Positions 1 to 5,183 of a stretch of 5,183 nucleotides of DNA are shown here, piece after piece; positions within the stretch are counted from its first letter, which is position 1, and the number at the start of each line of letters is the position of its first letter. Both the position numbers and the translations under genes were made by a program. This DNA comes from an uncultured candidate division Zixibacteria bacterium. Lineage in GTDB: Bacteria; Zixibacteria; MSB-5A5; GN15; FEB-12. The notes beneath the pieces were generated by a model, which was not told where the DNA came from, ran no database searches, and was given only the letters and a program-made list of their open reading frames with translations. Location: the NCBI GenBank assembly GCA_913009765.1, contig CAJVYT010000322.1, positions 1-5,183 on the forward strand. Reading direction: 5' to 3'.

Positions 1-1731
1 TTCAATTAGTTGGCATTGCAGGTCTTTTGCCATTCGATCGACAATGTGGTAGCTTTCGGGATGAACGGCAGATTTATCAAGAGGGTTGTCAGAGTCGGCA
101 ACGCGGAGGAATCCGGCGGCTTGTTCAAATGCTTTTGGTCCGAGTCGTTTTACTTTTTGCAATTCTTTTCTTGAAGAAAATGGTCCGTTTTCATTTCTAT
201 GCTCTATAATATTTTGAGCAAGCTGCGGTCCGAGACCTGATACATAGGTAAGCAGTTGTTTGCTGGCAGTATTCAACTCTACACCGACTGAGTTTACACA
301 GCTGATAACGGTGTCATCAAGCCCTTGTTTTAAAGATGATTGGTCGACATCATGCTGATATTGTCCAACCCCGATAGATTTCGGGTCGATTTTGACAAGT
401 TCGGCGAGCGGGTCCATGAGACGTCGTCCTATAGAAACAGAGCCTCGAACCGTCAGGTCATAGTCGGGGAATTCGTCACGGGCTATTTGAGACGCTGAAT
501 AAATTGATGCTCCCGATTCGTTTACCATTTCAACGGTGACAGCATCGCCGAGTTGTAAATTTTTGACAAATTGAACAGTCTCTCGTCCCGCTGTGCCATT
601 GCCGATTGCGATGATTTCTGTTTTATATTTTTTGACCAGAGATTTGATAGTTTTTTCGGCATCATTCAGTTGTTTTTCAGAACCTGTCGGGAAAATAGTA
701 GTGTTATGTAGAAGTTTTCCTTGTTTGTCGAGACAGACAACTTTACATCCTGTGCGGAATCCCGGGTCAATTGCGATTACAGCTTTTTGACCGAGTGGTG
801 GAGACATTAACAGTTCTCGTAAGTTGTCGGCAAAGACACGAATAGCTTCGGTGTCGGCAGATTTTTTGGTTTCGGTTCTGATTTCAGTTTCCATAGAGGG
901 GGTCAGGAGTCGTTTGTAGCTGTCATGTATGGCAGTTCGTACCTGTTCGGATGCTTGGTTGCTGTTGACAAGATATTCAGATTCTAAAATCTCTATTGCG
1001 GCTTCTTCGGGCGGTATGATGTGCATAGTAAGAATAGATTCCGCTTCACCTCGTCTGATAGCGTGCAGACGGTGGGGAGCAGTTTTGATAATAGGTTCGC
1101 TCCATTCAAAATAGTCTTTGTATTTTTCGCCTTCGGTTTCTTTGCCTGCGATGACTTTGGAAGTCAGGATTCCTTGTCGGGCAAAAAGGTTTCTAAGTTC
1201 AGAACGAATAAAAGTATCTTCTGAAACCCACTCGGCAATAATATCTCTGGCTCCCGCTAAAGCATCATCGGAGGTAAGGACTTCTTTTTCCTCTGAAATA
1301 TATTTTTCCGCTTCCTTGAAAATATCACTATCGGGTTGTTCAAATAAATAGTTCGCTAATGGTTCCAGTCCTTTTTCTTTGGCGATAGTGGCTCGGGTAC
1401 GACGTTTTGGTTTATAAGGAAGATAGATATCTTCAAGCTCGGACATCGTAAGAGCATTGTCGATTTGTTCTTTGAGTTCATCAGTAAGTAATTCTCGCTC
1501 TTCTAAGGATTTAAGAATCGCATCCCGTCTTTTGTCGAGTTCTCGCAATTGTATAACACGGTCACGAATTGCCATCACCTGCGTTTCATCAAGCGAGCCG
1601 GTTGCTTCTTTACGGTATCTTGAGATAAACGGCACAGTGGCATCATCATCTAAAAGAGCAATTGTAGCGGTTGCCTGAGCTTGTTTTATTTTTAGTTCAT
1701 TAGCTATCGTTTTTGTGTAATCACGCTGCAT
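1..1731 (-). CDS. tex: Tex family transcription accessory / RNA-binding protein (C-terminus cut off by window edge)
   Basis: Tex is a cytoplasmic nucleic-acid-binding protein related to eukaryotic Spt6, linked to transcription and, in several bacteria, to toxin expression or stress survival. I read 577 uninterrupted codons from the ATG at 1731 to the left edge. The N-terminal helical domain carries the family signature YLPYKPKRRTR (residues 103-113). A YqgF/RNase H-like domain begins near residue 318 with IDPGFRTG (321-328). Next come RRLMDPLAELVKIDPKSIG (from about 436) and VGQYQHDV (455-462), both nearly invariant in Tex. The helix-hairpin-helix region spans about residues 497-545 and includes SGLGPQLAQNI and RLGPKAFEQAAGFLR. 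Full-length Tex is about 720-780 residues, so roughly 150-200 residues, including the S1 RNA-binding domain, lie outside the window. The start is supported by AAAAGGA upstream. No frameshift or internal stop was found. It is divergent from the other genes. Confidence 0.97.
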   Translation of the reverse strand, partial: MQRDYTKTIANELKIKQAQATATIALLDDDATVPFISRYRKEATGSLDETQVMAIRDRVIQLRELDKRRDAILKSLEERELLTDELKEQIDNALTMSELEDIYLPYKPKRRTRATIAKEKGLEPLANYLFEQPDSDIFKEAEKYISEEKEVLTSDDALAGARDIIAEWVSEDTFIRSELRNLFARQGILTSKVIAGKETEGEKYKDYFEWSEPIIKTAPHRLHAIRRGEAESILTMHIIPPEEAAIEILESEYLVNSNQASEQVRTAIHDSYKRLLTPSMETEIRTETKKSADTEAIRVFADNLRELLMSPPLGQKAVIAIDPGFRTGCKVVCLDKQGKLLHNTTIFPTGSEKQLNDAEKTIKSLVKKYKTEIIAIGNGTAGRETVQFVKNLQLGDAVTVEMVNESGASIYSASQIARDEFPDYDLTVRGSVSIGRRLMDPLAELVKIDPKSIGVGQYQHDVDQSSLKQGLDDTVISCVNSVGVELNTASKQLLTYVSGLGPQLAQNIIEHRNENGPFSSRKELQKVKRLGPKAFEQAAGFLRVADSDNPLDKSAVHPESYHIVDRMAKDLQCQLIE

Positions 1732-1736
1732 GTTGT

Positions 1737-1744
1737 ATCCTTTT
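1737..1744 (-). promoter_or_regulatory. Ribosome binding site of tex
   Basis: Read on the minus strand, an AAAAAGGA stretch ends about five to six bases before the tex ATG (1731-1729). The purine run and spacing are normal for a Shine-Dalgarno site. It supports this ATG as the start, in agreement with the match to known Tex N-termini. Confidence 0.7.
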
Positions 1745-1756
1745 TGTTAGATAAAG

Positions 1757-1784
1757 AATATACAAAAGGATTGAAAAGATTCAA
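1757..1784 (-). promoter_or_regulatory. Candidate sigma-70-type promoter for tex
   Basis: On the minus strand a -35-like TTGAAT (complement of 1779-1784) is followed after 16 bases by a -10-like TATATT (complement of 1757-1762). Transcription would start near 1750 and give a leader of about 20 bases. The hexamers are good but not perfect and the region is AT-rich, so a chance match is possible. The -35 box lies within a cluster of TTGAA/TTCAA repeats that could bind a regulator. Confidence 0.35.
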
Positions 1785-1792
1785 GAGTTGAA
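1771..1792. repeat. Three alternating TTGAA/TTCAA units in front of tex
   Basis: TTGAA (1771-1775), TTCAA (1780-1784) and TTGAA (1788-1792) follow one another with starts 9 and 8 bases apart, so each adjacent pair is an inverted repeat with 5-base arms. They overlap the predicted tex -35 box, where an operator would act. The units are short and AT-rich, so chance is a serious alternative. Confidence 0.3.
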
Positions 1793-1805
1793 ATAATTAA
1801 ATTAT
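1793..1805. repeat. AT-rich palindrome (6-base arms around one base)
   Basis: ATAATT, a central A, then AATTAT forms a perfect 13-base palindrome just upstream of the predicted tex -35 box. Its position between divergent genes would suit a dimeric regulator. Its pure A+T composition makes such a palindrome easy to get by chance. Confidence 0.3.
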
Positions 1806-1870
1806 GATGCGGTATATGTATGTGATTATTATGTATTCCTCAGAAGCAAGTTCTGCTTAAAACGTTGTTG

Positions 1871-1876
1871 TATAAT
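1871..1876 (+). promoter_or_regulatory. Candidate -10 element for the GT4-like gene
   Basis: A perfect TATAAT lies 106 bases before the ATG at 1983. No recognisable -35 hexamer is found 15-19 bases upstream, and there is no extended -10 TGn. If real, the transcript would begin near 1883 with a leader of about 100 bases containing the AAAAGGAG run at 1934-1941. Evidence is limited to the single hexamer. Confidence 0.25.
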
Positions 1877-1982
1877 AAATTAGCTTTGGGTGTTTTTTAG
1901 TGAATATTGGTTCAATACAAAAAAATTGAGACGAAAAGGAGTTTTTTGGGTACAAGTATTTGAAAGGTGTCGATAGTATAAT

Positions 1983-3107
1983 ATGTTAAATGCTGAAAAT
2001 AAAAGATTACTCTTAGATTCGTTGTTCACTGTCAGTTCTGAAAAAGTGCAGGACAGTTTGTCTGTTTTGTATGCTGCTCCTCTTTTGACAGATAATCAGC
2101 ACATTAATTATATCCAGAATAAATATGCTCAAATGATTGTTGCTGATGATACAGGCAGTAATAATATCTTAAGTTATAGCTCCTTGGAAAAAAAAGAATT
2201 TGGAGTATCGAAAGTTTCTGCATTCATAAAAGAGATTTATTTGTTTGGACAGTTTTTATATCAGTTACGTTCAGAAATTAAATCTTATACAATTTTGCAT
2301 CTCTTTGTGTTTACATCAGTCTCTTTCATGTTTCAAATAATACCATTGATAATTTTAGGTAAATTCTATAGAAAAAATGTAATAATAGAATTTTTTGATT
2401 TTCAAAATTATTATCTTCCTGAAGAGGGAGGTACAGTTGTTCGTTATTTTTTAAAAATTGCCGATGCTGTGATTGTTCCCTCGGATAGTCAGAGCAGAAC
2501 TCTCAGACAAAAGAAAATCCAGGCGGTTACATTTCAAAAGCAGATTCAAATTGAAAGCATAACTCCTCGGGTTATTGAAGGAGTCCAGCCTAAGATATTG
2601 GTTTCTGCATATTTTGAGGATGTCTTTAATATCAATAGTTTGTTAAAGGCATTTATGTTGGTAAAGCAGAAATATCCCCGTGCTGAGCTTTTTGTAGCCG
2701 GAGTCGGTTCACAGCAAGATAGTATGAAGAATATTGTATTATCTAAATCACTCTCTGGTGTATATTTTAAAAGCAAAGAAGAGACAGAACAGTTATATAA
2801 TGAAGCGGATATTTTTGTGCATAGTTATCACATTGAATATTTTGCTCATGAGATTTTACGGGCAATGGCGTATGGGCTTCCGGTTATTGCCAGTCCGATT
2901 GGGATGGTGAATAAATTGATACAAAAAGAAAATATTCTGATGTACCAATTTAATGATTTCTCAACATTGGCAGATCATATTCTTCTTTTGATTGAAAATA
3001 ATGCCATAACTCGGAAGCTTTCAGTAAAAGGTGCAAAATTTGTCAGGGGATATTCAACTCAAAATAATTCAGAAGACCCAGTTACATTCTATCGGAATTT
3101 TCCATAA
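1983..3107 (+). CDS. GT-B fold, GT4-like glycosyltransferase with altered donor-site residues
   Basis: This 374-residue protein has the shape of a family 4 retaining glycosyltransferase, which moves a sugar from a nucleotide donor to a growing glycan or lipid at the cytoplasmic side. A first Rossmann-type half includes VLYAAPLL (28-35), a hydrophobic stretch at about 104-126, and ADAVIVPSDSQS (160-171). The second half has LLKAFMLVKQKYPRAELFVAGVG (220-242), EADIFVHS (274-281) and AMAYGLPVIASPIG (294-307), typical of GT4. The usual E-x7-E reads E285-x7-R293. In the phosphate-binding loop the usual Arg and Lys align with Tyr210 and Phe215. The ATG has no good ribosome binding site (AAAGGTG is 13 bases away) and an in-frame stop lies at 1974. 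The gene is AT-richer than its neighbours. Donor and acceptor cannot be predicted. Loss of activity or an unusual donor are both possible. Confidence 0.85.
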   Translation: MLNAENKRLLLDSLFTVSSEKVQDSLSVLYAAPLLTDNQHINYIQNKYAQMIVADDTGSNNILSYSSLEKKEFGVSKVSAFIKEIYLFGQFLYQLRSEIKSYTILHLFVFTSVSFMFQIIPLIILGKFYRKNVIIEFFDFQNYYLPEEGGTVVRYFLKIADAVIVPSDSQSRTLRQKKIQAVTFQKQIQIESITPRVIEGVQPKILVSAYFEDVFNINSLLKAFMLVKQKYPRAELFVAGVGSQQDSMKNIVLSKSLSGVYFKSKEETEQLYNEADIFVHSYHIEYFAHEILRAMAYGLPVIASPIGMVNKLIQKENILMYQFNDFSTLADHILLLIENNAITRKLSVKGAKFVRGYSTQNNSEDPVTFYRNFP

Positions 3108-3119
3108 TTCTTTTTTTTT
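3095..3119 (+). terminator. Weak candidate Rho-independent terminator after the GT4-like gene
   Basis: GAATT (3095-3099) and AATTC (3106-3110) can pair around a six-base loop and are followed immediately by nine T residues (3111-3119). The hairpin overlaps the stop codon at 3105-3107. The stem is short and has only one G-C pair, so termination would be inefficient and some readthrough into the next gene is likely. Confidence 0.35.
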
Positions 3120-3145
3120 AGTTTCTTTCTTATTCCCAATTAAAT

Positions 3146-3156
3146 TATATTATACT
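3146..3156 (+). promoter_or_regulatory. Candidate -10 region for the ExoA-like gene and nuclease
   Basis: The AT-rich stretch ends in TATACT (3151-3156), a good -10 match. A start near 3163 would give a leader of about 35 bases before the ATG at 3199. No clear -35 hexamer is seen at the right distance; the region upstream is a T-rich run. It would give the downstream pair its own promoter after the weak terminator. Confidence 0.25.
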
Positions 3157-3185
3157 GATTACAGCACTTTATAAAAAATGCATAC

Positions 3186-3191
3186 AAAGGA
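3186..3191 (+). promoter_or_regulatory. Ribosome binding site that fixes the ExoA-like gene start at 3199
   Basis: AAAGGA lies seven bases before the ATG at 3199, an ideal spacing. The earlier in-frame ATG at 3178 has only an A/T-rich sequence in front of it with no Shine-Dalgarno match, and this site falls inside the seven extra codons. The ATG at 3199 is therefore the better start. Confidence 0.75.
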
Positions 3192-3198
3192 ATCATTG

Positions 3199-4233
3199 AT
3201 GACAGATGAGTCAAAATATTTATTGGCAATTATAATGCCGGTTCGCAATGAAGAGAAATTTTTAGGTCAAACTCTTGACCAAATATATTTGCAAGATTTT
3301 CCGATGGATAAAATTGAGATTGTTATTGCCGACGGGTTTTCATCTGATAAAACCAGAGCTATTGCTGAATCTTTTAAAGGAAGATTTGGATCTTTAAAAG
3401 TCTTAGATAATCCCGGTAAGATACCTTCATCAGGACGAAATGTCGGAGTGAAAAATTCAACAGCACCCTATGTGTTGGTATTAGATGGGCATACATTTAT
3501 CCCAAGTAAAAATTTTCTTACTGATATTATTGAAATATTTGAATCAACAAATGTAGACTGTTTATGTCGTCCACAACCTTTATTTCCTCCTGATATAAAT
3601 GAATTTGAAAAATCCGTAGCTTTTTGTCGTGGGTCGGTTTTGGGGCATAATCCGGGGTCTGAAATTTTTGCTGAATTTGACGGAGAGGTAGACCCGACAT
3701 CATCGGGTGCAATGTACCGCCGGTCTGTTTTTGATAAAATCGGATATTTTGATGAGAGGTTTGATGCATGTGAAGATGTTGATTTTAATCACCGTGTAAA
3801 AATAGCCGGGTTAAAAGCATATATTTCTCAAAAATTAACAGTTCTCTATTATCCTCGTTCAACAATTCAGGGGCTGTGGAAGCAGATGAATCGGTATGGT
3901 ATGGGACGGTTCAAGTTTGCCCAAAAACATAATATATTTTCTCCGGTGCAATGGTTTGCCGGGTTTGCAGTGCTTGTGTTTGCGGCAGCATTGATTTTAT
4001 CGTTTGTATCCACATCGGTGTATGAAGTATTTCGTACCGTTACTGCGTTTTATCTTTTGATAGTCTTAGCCTTTTCTGCAGTGCTTGCTGTCAAAGAAAA
4101 ACATCTTGGCTGTTTGTTATATGGGATATTGATTTTTCCGACAATTCATTTTGGTTTAGGGTTTGGATTTCTTAAAGTGATGTTTACTTCTTTTAAGCAT
4201 AAAGGAAATAAAGAGATGGAACACGAATGGTAA
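3199..4233 (+). CDS. ExoA-like family 2 glycosyltransferase, membrane-anchored
   Basis: This 344-residue GT-A fold, family 2 glycosyltransferase resembles the succinoglycan ExoA group. Such enzymes add a sugar from a nucleotide donor to a lipid-linked glycan at the inner face of the cytoplasmic membrane. The domain opens with AIIMPVRNEEKFLGQTL (10-26) and EIVIADGFSSDKT (40-52). LDNPGKIPSSGRNVGV (69-84) is characteristic of ExoA-like enzymes. The metal-site segment is LVLDGH (93-98), with Asp-Gly-His in place of Asp-x-Asp. TSSGAMYRRSVF (167-178) and CEDVDFNHRVKIAG (191-204) follow and include the acidic ED catalytic region. YYPRST (217-222) and QMNRYGMGRFKFAQKH (229-244) are also typical. Three hydrophobic segments at about 250-270, 280-298 and 304-326 should anchor it. 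The start is set by AAAGGA. Its last seven bases overlap the nuclease gene, so the two are probably one transcript. The exact sugar and polymer are unknown. Confidence 0.92.
   Translation: MTDESKYLLAIIMPVRNEEKFLGQTLDQIYLQDFPMDKIEIVIADGFSSDKTRAIAESFKGRFGSLKVLDNPGKIPSSGRNVGVKNSTAPYVLVLDGHTFIPSKNFLTDIIEIFESTNVDCLCRPQPLFPPDINEFEKSVAFCRGSVLGHNPGSEIFAEFDGEVDPTSSGAMYRRSVFDKIGYFDERFDACEDVDFNHRVKIAGLKAYISQKLTVLYYPRSTIQGLWKQMNRYGMGRFKFAQKHNIFSPVQWFAGFAVLVFAAALILSFVSTSVYEVFRTVTAFYLLIVLAFSAVLAVKEKHLGCLLYGILIFPTIHFGLGFGFLKVMFTSFKHKGNKEMEHEW
4212..4220 (+). promoter_or_regulatory. Weak ribosome binding site for the nuclease gene inside the ExoA-like gene
   Basis: AGAGATGGA ends six bases before the ATG at 4227. 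The match to a Shine-Dalgarno sequence is modest. The 7-base overlap with the upstream stop codon (ATG at 4227-4229, TAA at 4231-4233) suggests that ribosomes finishing the upstream gene help start this one. Confidence 0.5.
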
Positions 4234-5183
4234 AACGTTTAGGGAAATACAGTTATTCGGCATTGGAGACTTTTGAAAGTTGTCCGAAAAAATTTCAATT
4301 TAAATATATTGACAGCATAAAACGAGAGAAAAAGGGTAACGCTCCGGCTATTATGGGCGGCATAGTGCATCGTGTGCTTGAAAAGGCATATAAATTAGGT
4401 GCCGATGGTATACTGTATCCTAAAGAGGATATGATTCGATTTTATAAGGATGAATGGAATAAGATAGTTATTGATTTTATCGAGGTTACATCAGAGTTTC
4501 ATACTGTTGACGATTATATTAGAATCGGAGAAGATATTTTAGTCGAGTATTATGAAAAGTTTAAACCGTTTAATCAATCAAAATTACTGGGAACAGAGAT
4601 AATTCTCTTATTTACATTACCAAACTCGGATTTTCAATTTAACTGCCGTATAGATAGGTTGTCAAAACGTGCCGATGGTGTTATCGAAATTGTCGATTAT
4701 AAAACAGGGACATTTTTAGCTAAACCAATTGATAAAAATTATTATTTTCAAATGGGGTTGTATCTTTTAGCAGTACGAGCCAATTACCCTAATTTTAAAG
4801 AGATTGAACTGGTACAGTATTTCCTTCGTCATGGAGAAGAGGTAAGATACCGGATGCGGGATGATGAAGAAGAAAATTTAGTTGAACAGTTACGAATTGC
4901 GGTTTTGGAGACTTTACATGCTGCTGATGTTAATAGTTTTCTCCCAAAAGAAAGTTCCTTTTGCAGGTTTTGTAACTATGTTGATATATGTCCGGCAAAG
5001 ATTCATAATTTAATGCTGGAGGATGAAGAGAAGTCTTCAACCGGAAAAATTTCTGCTGAAAAATTAAAAGAGTTAGCGAATCAATATATTGAAAAGAATA
5101 AAGAAAGCAAAGCACTCAAGGAAGATGTTGAAGGATTAAAAGTTCAGTTAATAGAGATTTCAAAACAGTATGGTATTTCTATA
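4227..5183 (+). CDS. RecB/AddB-type PD-(D/E)XK nuclease with Fe-S cysteines (3' end cut off by window edge)
   Basis: This is a single-strand or end-processing type DNA nuclease of the PD-(D/E)XK superfamily, as in the nuclease domains of RecB, AddB and Cas4; 319 codons are visible. It opens with YSALETFESCPKKFQFKYI (10-28), the usual N-terminal motif with Cys19. Next come G-x2-H (G45, H48), E124, the CRIDRL motif with D143, and IVDYKTG with D157 and K159. The Q-x3-Y motif is Q175/Y179. These match the RecB-family catalytic His, Asp, Asp and Lys. Cys246-x2-Cys249-x5-Cys255, together with Cys19, reproduces the AddB iron-sulphur spacing. Residues from about 262 on are charged and helical, probably a coiled coil, and run off the window. 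No helicase motif is present, so it looks stand-alone. ATGGTAA is shared with the preceding stop, implying translational coupling. DNA repair, mobile-element or defence roles are all possible. Confidence 0.9.
   Translation, partial: MVKRLGKYSYSALETFESCPKKFQFKYIDSIKREKKGNAPAIMGGIVHRVLEKAYKLGADGILYPKEDMIRFYKDEWNKIVIDFIEVTSEFHTVDDYIRIGEDILVEYYEKFKPFNQSKLLGTEIILLFTLPNSDFQFNCRIDRLSKRADGVIEIVDYKTGTFLAKPIDKNYYFQMGLYLLAVRANYPNFKEIELVQYFLRHGEEVRYRMRDDEEENLVEQLRIAVLETLHAADVNSFLPKESSFCRFCNYVDICPAKIHNLMLEDEEKSSTGKISAEKLKELANQYIEKNKESKALKEDVEGLKVQLIEISKQYGISI

Larger units (their letters stand above)
1732..1982. other. Divergent intergenic region between tex and the GT4-like gene
   Basis: These 251 bases contain no convincing gene. 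They hold the tex ribosome binding site and a candidate promoter near the left end. There are also several short inverted repeats: TTGAA/TTCAA units at 1771-1792, a 13-base AT palindrome at 1793-1805, and two overlapping 5-base-arm repeats at 1841-1858. TATAAT hexamers occur on the plus strand at 1871 and 1977, and a strong purine run AAAAGGAG sits at 1934-1941. That purine run is 41 bases from the downstream ATG and so does not serve it directly. No tRNA, riboswitch or attachment site was recognised. Confidence 0.6.

Noticed and set aside
27..209. Plus-strand open frame with a hydrophobic C-terminal segment (small membrane protein?)
   Set aside because: It is antisense to the conserved helix-hairpin-helix region of tex and has no ribosome binding site in a useful position.
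593..1678. Several plus-strand open frames of 60-77 codons opposite tex
   Set aside because: They lie wholly within the minus-strand tex reading frame, which is open and matches the family along its whole length. Their translations are low-complexity Ser-rich strings with no domain, so they are antisense shadows.
1881..1888. TAGCTTTG resembling the Bacteroidetes -7 promoter element TAnnTTTG
   Set aside because: There is no TTTG-type -33 element at the needed distance and no independent evidence for a Bacteroidetes host. A match with two free positions in AT-rich DNA is expected by chance.
1946..1963. TTG-started five-codon leader peptide behind AAAAGGAG
   Set aside because: It encodes only MGTSI before TGA and shows no run of regulatory codons and no attenuator hairpin after it. 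The purine run alone is not enough to call a leader peptide.
2546..2776. Minus-strand 76-codon open frame inside the GT4-like gene
   Set aside because: It is antisense to the conserved second half of the glycosyltransferase. Its translation has no recognisable motif.
4227..5020. Cas4 with a nearby CRISPR array
   Set aside because: The cysteine and catalytic layout is shared by Cas4, but the protein is longer than typical Cas4, and the window has no repeat-spacer array and no other cas gene. RecB/AddB-type nuclease is the safer call.
4930..5115. Minus-strand 61-codon open frame inside the nuclease gene
   Set aside because: It is antisense to the iron-sulphur cysteine region, where the plus-strand frame is strongly conserved.

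Overview
This window is bacterial chromosomal DNA of moderate-to-low GC. Hand counts of sampled 60-base stretches range from about 27% to 48%. It carries four protein genes and no RNA gene, IS element, CRISPR array or long repeat that I can see. The organism cannot be named. The Tex protein is broadly bacterial, and the glycosyltransferase and RecB-type nuclease families occur in many phyla. The mix would suit a Gram-negative or uncultured-lineage bacterium, but that is a guess.

Layout. Positions 1-1731 (minus strand) hold the first 577 codons of tex, a nucleic-acid-binding transcription accessory factor; its C-terminal S1 domain lies beyond the left edge. Positions 1732-1982 are a divergent intergenic region with a candidate tex promoter, several short AT-rich inverted repeats, and a poorly defined start region for the rightward genes. 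Positions 1983-3107 encode a GT-B (GT4-like) glycosyltransferase in which the usual donor-binding residues are substituted. A weak hairpin plus a T-run follows its stop codon. Positions 3199-4233 encode an ExoA-like family 2 glycosyltransferase with C-terminal membrane segments. From 4227 to the right edge, overlapping that gene by 7 bases, runs a RecB/AddB-type PD-(D/E)XK nuclease with a four-cysteine iron-sulphur pattern and a helical C-terminal extension.

How they fit together. The two glycosyltransferases suggest surface polysaccharide or glycolipid assembly at the cytoplasmic face of the membrane. The family 2 enzyme and the nuclease are almost certainly co-transcribed and translationally coupled, but nothing in the sequence links their functions. 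The GT4-like gene may be a separate unit: it is AT-richer than its neighbours, lacks a well-placed ribosome binding site and has its own candidate terminator. tex is transcribed in the opposite direction.

No clearly new biological system is visible. The points most worth following up are the degenerate GT4-like protein and the stand-alone Fe-S nuclease coupled to a polysaccharide gene.
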